This document shows, one piece after another, positions 8,363 to 16,850 of a DNA stretch of 64,000 nt; positions within the stretch are counted from its first letter, which is position 1, and the number at the start of each line of letters is the position of its first letter. The notes below the pieces were generated by a model. It made no database searches. It was not told where the DNA came from and worked only from the letters and a program-made list of their open reading frames with translations. Both the position numbers and the translations under genes were made by a program. Origin of the DNA: Methylobacterium fujisawaense (GTDB taxonomy: Bacteria; Pseudomonadota; Alphaproteobacteria; Rhizobiales; Beijerinckiaceae); assembly GCF_014138435.1 (NCBI RefSeq), contig NZ_JACJIM010000001.1:744001-808000 (forward strand). Reading direction: 5' to 3'.

Positions 8363-9769
8363 ATGAGTCGACCCGGATGGATCGATGCCGTCGAGCGGAC
8401 GGCCGGGGCTCGCTATTCGGCCATCGTCGGCGCGGTCGAGATCGCGCTGCGGGCCGGCGTCTTGCGACCGGGCGATCGGCTGCCGCCGCAGCGCGACTTG
8501 GCCGCATGGCTGTCGCTCAACATCGGGACGGTCAGCCGGGCCTATGCCGAGATGCAGCGGCTGGGCCTTGTCAGAGGCGAGGTCGGCCGCGGCACCTTCC
8601 TCAACCCAGTGCAGGATCCGGACGGACCGCCATCCCTTCGGGAGCCGGTCCCACGCCAGACCTTCGTCGACCTGTCCCACAACTTCCCGGCGCATGCGAT
8701 GCATCACCCTGCGCTGGAGCTGATCCGCCCCGAACTCGACGGCGCCGTCGATCTCGGGGGCTTGCTCGCGAGCCAAGTCGACGTCGGTCTTCTCAGGCAT
8801 CGGACCATTGCAGCACGATGGCTCGGTCGCTTCGGGATTGAAGCCCGGGCCGACGAGGTGCTGGTCACCTGCGGCGGCCAGCACGGCCTGCTGCTCTCCC
8901 TGATGGCGCTGACGCATCCGGGCGATGCCGTCCTGGCCGAGGAGCTGAGCTTCTACGGCCTGAAATCCGCGGCCGGCATGCTGGGTCGCTCGCTGGTTGG
9001 GGTCCGCATGGATCGCGAAGGCATCGTGCCCGAATACCTCGACGTGGTCTGCCGCCGGACCCGAGCGAAAGTCCTCGTCTGCACGCCGACGCTGCACAAC
9101 CCGACCACCGCCACGATGTCGGACGAACGGCGGCGGGAGGTGGCCGAAATCTGTGCGCGCCACGACGTCCTGATCGTCGAGGATGATGTCTACGGCTTCC
9201 TACCCGACCCAATCCTGAGACCGCTGGCTGCATCAGCGCCGGACCGGGTCGTGCACATCTCAAGCTTGTCGAAGCTTGCGGGCCCGGGATTGCGTATCGG
9301 CTTCCTGCGGGTGCCCCGGCAGCTGGTCTCTGCTTTCGGTATTGCGCTGCGTGCGACCACGCTGATGGCATCGCCATTCAACGCGGAATGGGCGACGCGC
9401 CTTCTGGAGTCGCGGCGGATCGATCAAGTCGTCGCCGCGATGTGTGCGGAAACGCAAGCGCGGCAGGCACTCGTGGCTGGTCTCCTGCCTCGGCAAGCCA
9501 TCCTCACCCAACCGAACGCGTACTATTTCTGTCTGAAGTTGGGGAACGGCTGGTCGGCGGAAGCCTATACGCAGGCCGCGGAGGAAGCCGGGGTCGGGGT
9601 TACGCCGATCAGCCTGTTCGAGGTGTCGTCGTTGTACCAAAGCGATACCGTCCGCGTCTGCGTCAACGCAGCGCCCGATCGCGAAACGCTTCGAGAGGCA
9701 CTGGAGAAATTGGCGGGCCTGCTTGAGGTGGGTGCACCGCCTACGGTTCGATTCAGGGGCGCGGTGTGA
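8363..9769 (+). CDS. MocR/GabR family PLP-dependent transcriptional regulator
   Basis: This is a 468-residue regulator with an N-terminal GntR-type winged helix (residues ~10-80, including LPPQRDLAAWLSLNIGTVSRAYAEM) fused to a class I aminotransferase fold. The PLP lysine lies in SSLSKLAGPGLRIGF (about residue 303). These proteins sense amino acid-like or PLP-related ligands and usually control a neighbouring operon. The gene diverges from the RidA/amino acid ABC operon, the natural candidate target. The ATG at 8363 was chosen because the helix-turn-helix follows directly; an in-frame start 60 nt upstream is less likely. Confidence 0.92.
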   Translation: MSRPGWIDAVERTAGARYSAIVGAVEIALRAGVLRPGDRLPPQRDLAAWLSLNIGTVSRAYAEMQRLGLVRGEVGRGTFLNPVQDPDGPPSLREPVPRQTFVDLSHNFPAHAMHHPALELIRPELDGAVDLGGLLASQVDVGLLRHRTIAARWLGRFGIEARADEVLVTCGGQHGLLLSLMALTHPGDAVLAEELSFYGLKSAAGMLGRSLVGVRMDREGIVPEYLDVVCRRTRAKVLVCTPTLHNPTTATMSDERRREVAEICARHDVLIVEDDVYGFLPDPILRPLAASAPDRVVHISSLSKLAGPGLRIGFLRVPRQLVSAFGIALRATTLMASPFNAEWATRLLESRRIDQVVAAMCAETQARQALVAGLLPRQAILTQPNAYYFCLKLGNGWSAEAYTQAAEEAGVGVTPISLFEVSSLYQSDTVRVCVNAAPDRETLREALEKLAGLLEVGAPPTVRFRGAV

Positions 9770-10056
9770 GACGGGGCTCCACCGCTTTGGTCCCCTGACG
9801 ACGCGTCACGGGGCGTCGACATCACGCCGGAGCGATCGCGCCCTTCGAATTCCTGCGAATCTCCGCCAACCAGCACGCCGCCGACGCGGCGCTCCGGCCC
9901 GCCCTGGCGTGAGATCTGTCTGGCTCAACATCCGCTTCGGAGGCGTTGTCCATCGGATTTGACCGTCCGGGTTGGGCGCATTGCTCCCGGGCTGGTTTCG
10001 AAGCCCCTCGCCATTGAAGCCGAGGGGCCGGAACACGCAAATCTCAGGTCTTTCGG

Positions 10057-10552
10057 CTGGGTGTGGACCGAACCAAGGCGTTGCAGAGTTTGTCGTTTTG
10101 TGATTCCGGGCGGCCGTTTTGCGGCCTGGAGGTGGCGATGGCGGACCTGTTCTGGCTCGTCCGATGAGCAGTGGGCGGTGATCGAACCGTTCATGCCCAA
10201 GGATCATCCTGAACCCGAGCGGAAGGACGACCGGCAGATCATTTCCGGCATCCTGCACGTGCTGACATCGGGCTCTCGCTGGCGCGATTGCCCGGTCGCC
10301 TACGGCCCGCGTACCACGGTCTACGCCCGTTTCAACCGCCGATCGCGGCGCGGCTTCTGGAAATCCACGCCCGCCGCGCTGGCCAAGGCCGAATGGTCAG
10401 GCGATGCAGCCGCCCTCGACAGCAGCCTCCAACCGCCTCAAAGACTTCCGCCGCATTGCCACCCGCTACGACAAACTCGCCCGCAACTACGCCTCGGCCC
10501 TCGCTCTGGCCGCCGTCATCGCCTTCTGGTGCTGATCAAGTCCACACCCTAG
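10057..10552 (+). mobile_element. Internally deleted IS5-type insertion sequence remnant
   Basis: The ends are imperfect inverted repeats: CTGGGTGTGGAC at 10057-10068 and GTCCACACCCTAG at 10540-10552. Between them lie the start and the very end of an IS5-type transposase, but the middle is missing, leaving about 496 bp where a complete element of this group is about 0.85 kb. It cannot move by itself, although the ends could still be used by a transposase supplied elsewhere. Confidence 0.75.
10138..10535 (+). pseudogene. IS5-type transposase, frameshifted and internally deleted
   Basis: Reading starts MADLFWL, then needs a frame change near 10158 to continue as SDEQWAVIEPFMP, followed by GILHVLTSGSRWRDCP and YARFNRRSRRGFW. 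After the residues corresponding to AALDSS the sequence changes frame again and jumps to the family C-terminus RYDKLARNYASALALAAVIAFW, ending at TGA 10533-10535. The catalytic core between these blocks is absent. The fragment is clearly non-functional. Confidence 0.75.
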
Positions 10553-10556
10553 AGCG

Positions 10557-10844
10557 TCACTTGCCTCCGCCGCTCCCGGTCGAACCGACGCGTGAGGGCT
10601 GTGCTTCATTGCCGGCGGCGGCCGAGTCCGTTGCGATGCCATCTTCCGCTCGGCCGGACGGCGAGTAGGTGAACGCATCCTCATCGCCGGTGGAGCCCGG
10701 CTGACGCGTGATCACGCCTGGCGAGCCAGGCGGGACGACGACGGTTGTGCTGGTCGGCGTCTCGATCACCGCCTGTGCGACGGCAGGGGTCGCGAGGATT
10801 GCAGCGAGGACTGCACACAAAACGATCTTTTTCACAGAATGCAC
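10557..10844 (-). CDS. Small secreted protein of unknown function
   Basis: The product has 95 residues with a clean signal peptide (KKIVLCAVLAAILATPAVAQ) and a mature part rich in Pro, Gly, Ser and Thr without cysteines. No family is recognised. The stop lies 5 nt beyond the deleted IS5 element, so the natural C-terminus could have been altered by the insertion. No operon partner is near. Confidence 0.55.
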   Translation of the reverse strand: MHSVKKIVLCAVLAAILATPAVAQAVIETPTSTTVVVPPGSPGVITRQPGSTGDEDAFTYSPSGRAEDGIATDSAAAGNEAQPSRVGSTGSGGGK

Positions 10845-11158
10845 CGTAGAGAAACGTGGGGCATTATCCCCTGGGTGGTGTCAAACACGGATGGGCCACT
10901 ATCGATCCGGCCTGATCGGTCGCACCTTGAACGCAATGTGCCAATGCACACGGCATGACCGTACATTGAACACAATATCGCGATCGATGTTGCCGATTCA
11001 TTTCTGCATGAAATTCGTCAGATCCGCGCGCTAAATCTTTTATATATTCATGCCTCTCCCAAAGAGTATTTGGACCTTGCCCCGGCCCTTTCGGAGGGCA
11101 TCGGGCGGCGATGGATGTCGGCGCTGCCGCATTGCCGCATTGTCGCATCGTCGGACAC
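10845..11158. other. Gene-free stretch upstream of small secreted protein
   Basis: No gene is seen. The segment contains AT-richer DNA at about 10970-11060 and probably carries the promoter of the small secreted protein on the minus strand. Confidence 0.4.
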
Positions 11159-11182
11159 AAAAAACCCGGCACAAAGGCCGGG
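11159..11182 (-). terminator. Rho-independent terminator of the porin gene
   Basis: On the minus strand, 70 nt after the porin stop, CCCGGC pairs with GCCGGG across a 6-nt loop (11165-11182), followed by a run of six T (11159-11164). This is a textbook intrinsic terminator. Confidence 0.85.
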
Positions 11183-11252
11183 TGAGTAAGGTCCCTTTGC
11201 ACGGGGACATCAAGACCGGGAAGCTTTGGAGATAACCGGTCTCGATCTGGAA

Positions 11253-12908
11253 TTAGAAATCGCGTTGGACGCGGAAACGAACCTGAGAGATCGAGTCTTT
11301 CGTCGCGGTGGCAACAGCGAAGGTTCCGTTGTTGATGCCGGAGATGTTGGAGTAGGCCGTCGGGCTCTTGTCCAAATCGATAGCGCGGCCGCTCTTCAGT
11401 CCGATTTGCGTGTAGAACGCCTCGACGCCGATATCGAGGTCTTTGACCGGCGACCAGATGATGCTGCCACCAGCGACGAACTGGTAGGTGTCGCGCAGCG
11501 CTTGGCTCAGCTGGTAGAACCGAGTGCCTGGCACACCGACGGCGTTGGAGCCGAAGGCATTCGTACCGTTGGGGTTTTCTAGGCTGAAGATGGCACCTTG
11601 CGCAAGGCGGGCCCCATTCGAGAAGCTCTGCTCGCCATACGAGCCGAAGAAGGCCGAGCGCCATTCCGGCGTCCAGTAGTGCAGATACGAGATCGTGGTC
11701 GTGAAACTCGTTGACGTCTCAAGCTGACCAGTGAATGGATTGAGTGTAGCGTCGGCAAAATACTGATTGAATTTCTGGCCCTGAATGGTCTGCGTGCTCT
11801 GCGTGTAGCAGCCGGTATAGGCGCAGTACCCGGTGTACATCTGCGCGCCATTTCCATAGGCGCCCTGCAAGTAGAGAGAGTCGCCCGGCGCGATGAAGGG
11901 CGTGTTGATCTTCAAGCCGCCCTGTACGGCCCATCCGTACACACTGTTGGTGTGTGGGATGCTCACGTTTGAGCCCGTGCCCGTACCGGCGCCGTTGGCG
12001 ACGTCGCCGACGTTCAACTCGTGCGCCGCAGCTGAGAGCTGGGCCGTGCCCCAGGCTTGATCGACGCGCAGGACGCCGACAAAGTCGGGCATCCGCTCGC
12101 GCTGGATCACATCGACCTGACTATAGCGGGTTGGAATACCGTTAGTATAGCCGATGAACACCGGAGCTGGCGAATTGCTTTGTGCGAAATTCGCAACGCT
12201 GGCGTTGACCGTGACACCAGCTGGGTTGTTCGTCGGCGAGAAGATCGGGGTTCGACGGAACACAGGGTCTTCTATGGACAGGGTCGCCGACAAACCATTG
12301 CCGAAGGTCGCCGTGTAGGCCAGCAGATTTGTAGAGAACACGTCGGATCCGAGAGTGGCGCCGGCGAACTCGAAATCGTGGGCGTAGAAATCGAAGAATG
12401 AGGAGGCGCGACCAGCGGTGAGCCCCGCGAACTGAATGAATGCCTTGTCGACATTCACATACTGCTGATCGCGGCCGAACTGATCGATGCCGAGACCGGG
12501 AAAGGCTTGACCGATGCGCTGCTGGGTCCCTGAAGTGCCGACACCAGAGTAGCCCGTCCGGGCGCCGGCATCGAGGCGCACGAAGGCTCGCAGGGTCCCA
12601 TAAGCGGTTTGCGTGCGGGCATCGAGATTGATGCGCAGGCGCCCCTGGTATCCCGAGGTGTCACCACTGTTGGTGCCGCTTTGGCGGGTGTAGCTGGGCT
12701 GGTAGCCACCTTCGAACCGCGCACGGCCTCCGATACGAAGGCAAGTGTCAGTCCCAGGAATGTAAAAGAAGCCGGCGCCATAGGCGCCACAGACGCGGAC
12801 GTACTCGACGGGGACAGCCTTATTGACCGGCAGGTCTGCGGCATGGGCTGCCCCCGCCGCTATGACTGCTGCAGCAGACGCAAGCAGCGCGCTTTTCAAG
12901 ACACTCAT
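11253..12908 (-). CDS. Alphaproteobacterial porin (Porin_2-like)
   Basis: This outer-membrane porin (about 551 aa) forms passive channels for small solutes. A signal peptide from MSVLKSALLAS through AAHAAD is followed by the hallmark N-terminal block of rhizobial porins, with VPVEYVRVCGAYGAGFFYIPG, TDTCLRIGG and a conserved cysteine pair. The long body alternates short beta strands, and the C-terminus ends in an aromatic residue (QVRFRVQRDF), the outer-membrane insertion signal. A start four codons upstream is also possible. The GC of this gene is lower than that of its neighbours. It is monocistronic with a strong terminator downstream. Confidence 0.93.
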   Translation of the reverse strand: MSVLKSALLASAAAVIAAGAAHAADLPVNKAVPVEYVRVCGAYGAGFFYIPGTDTCLRIGGRARFEGGYQPSYTRQSGTNSGDTSGYQGRLRINLDARTQTAYGTLRAFVRLDAGARTGYSGVGTSGTQQRIGQAFPGLGIDQFGRDQQYVNVDKAFIQFAGLTAGRASSFFDFYAHDFEFAGATLGSDVFSTNLLAYTATFGNGLSATLSIEDPVFRRTPIFSPTNNPAGVTVNASVANFAQSNSPAPVFIGYTNGIPTRYSQVDVIQRERMPDFVGVLRVDQAWGTAQLSAAAHELNVGDVANGAGTGTGSNVSIPHTNSVYGWAVQGGLKINTPFIAPGDSLYLQGAYGNGAQMYTGYCAYTGCYTQSTQTIQGQKFNQYFADATLNPFTGQLETSTSFTTTISYLHYWTPEWRSAFFGSYGEQSFSNGARLAQGAIFSLENPNGTNAFGSNAVGVPGTRFYQLSQALRDTYQFVAGGSIIWSPVKDLDIGVEAFYTQIGLKSGRAIDLDKSPTAYSNISGINNGTFAVATATKDSISQVRFRVQRDF

Positions 12909-13321
12909 CGATATCCTCAAAGCTTCGAGACCCGTGGTGCGGCAGCGCCCGTTTTCCGGATCTCGCCGCGAAGTGCATCGCCGCCTGCATCTGAAGGCAG
13001 GCTTGTACGGGGCGTTGGACTGCGATGCCCCGATGCAGGATCAGGATGCGCGGGTCGGCACGGTTGAGCAATGAGGCTTAATCCAGCTCAAGAACAGCGC
13101 GAATAATATGTGGCTATTTGGCAACAAAATACCCCTGTTTATCAGAAACAATCGAGCAATTTGGATGCAAATCGTGTTTCTCTTTGTTTCCGTATCTCTG
13201 CACTGCCCCACAAATGATTCCAAAAATGACCATCGGTGGCAATTTAACTCGCAGGCAGGATCAAATAGACGTGACTTTATGCCATGAACTGCCATTTTTG
13301 TTTCGGTTCTGGCGATAAATT
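12909..13321 (-). promoter_or_regulatory. AT-rich upstream region of the porin
   Basis: There is no gene in these 413 bases. From about 13080 to 13320 the DNA is strikingly AT-rich with A and T tracts (for example AACAAAATA and CCATTTTTG), unlike the rest of the window. This fits a strong, possibly curved, promoter region for the highly expressed porin, but no individual -35/-10 pair is assigned. Confidence 0.5.
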
Positions 13322-13324
13322 TCA

Positions 13325-13605
13325 ATCGCTACACATTCTCGTTAGGCAAGGGATCGCAGGCTCTCCGTGACCGGGGAACACATCGTCGCTGAGCCCGTCG
13401 CCCCGCATCAGCCAGGCCACGCGTCGCCGGCCTGCCGCCACGCCCTGTTCGTGCAGCTCGTGCGTCACACGGGGCTGCCATAGGTCTCGTGCGAGAGCGC
13501 GAAGGTGGAGCGAACAGGGGTGAGCAGCACGAGATCCTCGCGCTGCCGCCTCACAGCCGGGCGGCTCTTCCAGGCGAAGAAGCCGTTCGGGCAAGCGTTT
13601 AAGGC
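13325..13605 (-). pseudogene. Fragment of an IS3-family transposase (OrfB)
   Basis: In one frame the minus strand reads GFFAWKSRPAVRRQ and HETYGSP, then after a frame change near 13465 it reads RVTHELHEQGVAAGRRRVAWLMRGDGL. Together these match the helix-turn-helix linker (HTH_21) at the N-terminus of IS3-family OrfB. No DDE domain, orfA or terminal repeats are seen. The fragment abuts the 3' end of the efflux operon. Confidence 0.7.
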
Positions 13606-13636
13606 GACGCCGACACCAGGCCGCTCGGGCCTGATC

Positions 13637-15274
13637 TCACAGAAGCGGCCCGGCGCCCGCATGGGTGAGATCGGCAGCCGGGACAGAGACCCGGGACAGG
13701 TCTAGCGCCGGTGTCGGACCCGCCGGGAAGGTGCGTTCCCAGCCGCCCCCCAGCGCCTTCGACAGAGCCACAAAGTCAGTCGACATCGCCGCCGTCGCCT
13801 GGACGAGGTTGGTCTCGGCCTGCAGCACGGTCTGAGAGGCCTGGAGGACGGTGGTGAAAATCTCGACGCCCTGCGTGTACCGCGCCCGGGACAGCGCCAA
13901 CGCCTGCCGCGCATCGGCCACCTGCCGCGCCAGCCGCGCCCGGCGGCCCTCGTCGCCCCTGAGCGCAGCCAGCGCGTTGACGACGTCGTGCCAGCCCTGG
14001 AGCACCGCCTTCTGGTAGGCGATCGCCGCCTCCTGCTGGCGGGCCCGCTGGAGGACGAGGTTCGACTTGAGCCGCCCGCCCTCGAAGAGCGGGATGGAGA
14101 TCGACGGCCCCACATTCATGTATTGCAGGGACGAGCCCCGGAAGATCTTGCCCGGATCGACCGCGTTGACGACCGGGCTCGCCGACAGCGTCACGGAGGG
14201 GAAGAACTGCGCCTCGGCGACGCCGATCTCGGCGACCGCCGCGTGCAGGTTGGCCTCGGCCCGGCGGATGTCGGGGCGGCGCAGAACGAGACTCGACGGT
14301 ACCCCCACGGGGATTCGCGGCGGCACCGGCGGGATCGCGCGGCCGGTCACCAGCTCCTGCGACAGGGAGAGCGGCGGCTCGCCGAGCAGCAGCGCGATGG
14401 CATTGATCTGCTGGATCTCCTGCTGCTGGAGCTGCGGCAGCTGCGCCTTGATCGCTTCGACCTGCTGGGCGGCGTTCGCCGTGTCGAGGCCCGTGACGAG
14501 ACCCCGCTGCTGGCGGATCCGCACCACGTCGAGGATCTGCTCGTTGACCTTGATGTTGGCGAGGTCGATCCGGATCTGTTCCTGCGTCCCGCGCAGCTGC
14601 ACGTAGTCGCGTGCGAGTTCCGCCTGGCTCGAGACCAGCGCGTCGCGCCGCTGCTCGGCGGCCGCGTCCGCCTGCGCCTGGGCGGATTCCACCGACCGGC
14701 GGACCTTGCCCCACAGGTCGAGTTCCCAGGAGGCGTCGAAGCCCAGCGTGTAGCTCTCGAAGCCGTTGGTCAGCGGCGCCGTCAGGTCGCTGCTGGAGGC
14801 GCTGGAGCCGCTGCCACCCGTGACGCCGCCGAGGGAGTTGGACAGGAGGCCGATCGTGCCGTTCTTGCTGAATTGCTGCCGGTAGACACTCCCCTGGCCG
14901 TTGAGGGTTGGCAGGCCGGCGGCGGCCGCAGTGCCGAGCTGGGCCCGGCTCTGGAACAGGCGCGCTGTGGCGGTCTGCACGTCGAGGTTCTGCGCCGCGA
15001 CGCGGTCCTCGAGCTGCGCCAGGATCGGATCGCGGAAGGCGAGCCACCACGTCACCGCCGGCTCCACCGCGCTTGTGTGGGCGAGAAGCGGCAGCGGGGC
15101 CCGGGCCGGCTGGCCGGTGTCGAGGTAGTCGCTCGATTCCGCGAGCGGCGCCGCGGGGGGCAGGAAGTTCGGTCCGACTGTGCAGGCCGTCAGCCCGGAT
15201 AGGGCGAGGGCCGCGCCGCCGCGCAGCCACGGGCGGGGCCGGGAGGAGATGCGGGAGGAGATGTGGGAGGTCAT
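13637..15274 (-). CDS. Outer-membrane efflux lipoprotein, NodT/OprM family
   Basis: This is the outer-membrane channel (545 aa) of a tripartite drug efflux pump. The N-terminus carries a lipobox LTAC with Cys31 as the acylated residue, then TVGPNFLPP typical of the NodT family. Two outer membrane efflux repeats (helices and strands) fill the rest. The start is 1 nt after the stop of the EmrB-type gene, so translation is coupled and the three genes form emrA-emrB-nodT. An IS3 fragment follows closely, but the C-terminus appears to be of normal length. Confidence 0.93.
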   Translation of the reverse strand: MTSHISSRISSRPRPWLRGGAALALSGLTACTVGPNFLPPAAPLAESSDYLDTGQPARAPLPLLAHTSAVEPAVTWWLAFRDPILAQLEDRVAAQNLDVQTATARLFQSRAQLGTAAAAGLPTLNGQGSVYRQQFSKNGTIGLLSNSLGGVTGGSGSSASSSDLTAPLTNGFESYTLGFDASWELDLWGKVRRSVESAQAQADAAAEQRRDALVSSQAELARDYVQLRGTQEQIRIDLANIKVNEQILDVVRIRQQRGLVTGLDTANAAQQVEAIKAQLPQLQQQEIQQINAIALLLGEPPLSLSQELVTGRAIPPVPPRIPVGVPSSLVLRRPDIRRAEANLHAAVAEIGVAEAQFFPSVTLSASPVVNAVDPGKIFRGSSLQYMNVGPSISIPLFEGGRLKSNLVLQRARQQEAAIAYQKAVLQGWHDVVNALAALRGDEGRRARLARQVADARQALALSRARYTQGVEIFTTVLQASQTVLQAETNLVQATAAMSTDFVALSKALGGGWERTFPAGPTPALDLSRVSVPAADLTHAGAGPLL

Positions 15275-15275
15275 G

Positions 15276-16850
15276 TCAGTGTCCTCCCCCGCCGCCCTGC
15301 GCGGTCTTGGCCGAGATCAGGAAGCAGAGCGGCACGACCATCAGGGCGATGACGGCCGTGTACTGGAAGATGTTGCTGTAGGCCAAGACCTGCGCCTGCT
15401 TCATGTAGGTCTGGTAGGTGTGGGCGACCGCCTGCTGATGCACGACGGAGGCTGCGCGGCCGAGTGAGCGGAGGGTGTGCTCGCTCTCCTGGATCAGCGT
15501 GTTGTAGCCGGAGCGCAGCGGCGTCATGAACCCCGACAGGTGCGCTTGGTCGGCCTGCGTGCGCTCGGTGATGGCTGCGGTCGAGAGCGAGATCCCCAGC
15601 GACCCGAACACGTTCCGGAACATCGAGAACAGGGCCGCGCCGTCGCTGCGGTATTTCTGCGGCAGGGTCAGGTAGGCGATGGTCGAGATCGGCACGAACA
15701 GGAAGCCGAGCGCCGCGGTTTGGAGGGAGCGCATCAGCACCAGGGTCCTGAAGTCGATGTCGGGGGCGAGCCGGCTGGAATAGAACAGGGCTGCGCCCAT
15801 GAAGGCGAAGCCGAACATGACGATGAAGCGCGTCTGGACGACCTTCATGAGCTGCCCGACGATGGGGATCAGGATGATCACCACGATCCCGCCTGGCGAC
15901 AGGATCAGGCCGGATTTCAGCGCGGTGTAACCCAGCACGTTCTGGGCGAATTGCGGGATCACCACGGCGCTGGCGTAGAGGGCGAAGCCCATGGCGCCGA
16001 TGAGCACGCAGCCCATGGCGAAGTTCTTGTCCTTGAACACGTCGAGGTCGATGATCGGCTTCTTCGCCGTCAGCAGCCAGCAGATCGCCCCGAACACGCC
16101 GAGGAAGCCGATCGTCGCCATGATCCGTATGAACGGCGAGCCGAGCCAGCCGTCGTCCTCGCCGCGGTCGAACACGATTTGCAGGCAGCCGATGCCGATC
16201 ACGATGAGGGACAGGCCGATATAGTCGATGCCGCGCTTGGTCTTGCGCTTCTCCTGCTCGGAGGGCGGGTCCTGCACCAGGATGCTGTTGGCGATCACCG
16301 CCAGGATCCCGACGGGGACGTTGACGAAGAAGATCCAGCGCCAGTCCAGGTGCTCGATCAGGTAGCCGCCGAGCGTCGGCCCGAGCACGGGCGCCACCAC
16401 GGTCGCCACGGCGGTCACCCCGAAGGCCGCCCCGCGCTTGGCGGGCGGGAACGTGTCGAGAATGATTGCCTGCTGGCTCGGCTGCAGGCCGCCGCCGAAG
16501 AAGCCCTGCATCAAGCGGAACACGATGATCTGGCCCAGGCTCTGCGAGATGCCGCACAGGAAGGACGACACCGTGAACATCGCGATGCAGATCAGGAAGT
16601 AGCGCTTGCGCCCGATCGTGTCGGAGAGCCAGCCGGCGATGGTCAGGACGATGCCGTTGGCGACGAGATAGGCGGTGAGCGTGTAGGTCGCCTCGTCGCT
16701 CGAGGCGGCGAGCGACCCCGCGATGTAGGGCAGCGCCACGTTGACGATCGTGGTGTCGAGGATCTCCATGAAGGCGGCGAGCGTCACCGTGATGGCGATC
16801 AGCCAGGGGTTGTAGGCGGGTTTCCAGCCTTGGTTCGGATCGCCGCTCAT
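15276..16850 (-). CDS. emrB: MFS drug efflux transporter, DHA2 family (EmrB)
   Basis: This is an inner-membrane proton-driven exporter of 524 residues with about 14 predicted helices, the size of EmrB/QacA. The first helix has the DHA2 motif LDTTIVNVALPYIAG, and loop 2-3 has the MFS signature LSDTIGRKRYF. The ATG overlaps the TGA of the upstream adaptor gene (ATGA). The open frame continues another 132 codons upstream, but that part is a shadow of the adaptor gene. Confidence 0.95.
   Translation of the reverse strand: MSGDPNQGWKPAYNPWLIAITVTLAAFMEILDTTIVNVALPYIAGSLAASSDEATYTLTAYLVANGIVLTIAGWLSDTIGRKRYFLICIAMFTVSSFLCGISQSLGQIIVFRLMQGFFGGGLQPSQQAIILDTFPPAKRGAAFGVTAVATVVAPVLGPTLGGYLIEHLDWRWIFFVNVPVGILAVIANSILVQDPPSEQEKRKTKRGIDYIGLSLIVIGIGCLQIVFDRGEDDGWLGSPFIRIMATIGFLGVFGAICWLLTAKKPIIDLDVFKDKNFAMGCVLIGAMGFALYASAVVIPQFAQNVLGYTALKSGLILSPGGIVVIILIPIVGQLMKVVQTRFIVMFGFAFMGAALFYSSRLAPDIDFRTLVLMRSLQTAALGFLFVPISTIAYLTLPQKYRSDGAALFSMFRNVFGSLGISLSTAAITERTQADQAHLSGFMTPLRSGYNTLIQESEHTLRSLGRAASVVHQQAVAHTYQTYMKQAQVLAYSNIFQYTAVIALMVVPLCFLISAKTAQGGGGGH

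Noticed and set aside
10003..10028. 8-bp inverted repeat (GCCCCTCG/CGAGGGGC) downstream of the MocR gene as a terminator
   Set aside because: It is 230 nt beyond the stop, has a 10-nt loop and no T-run; it could be chance in this GC-rich DNA.
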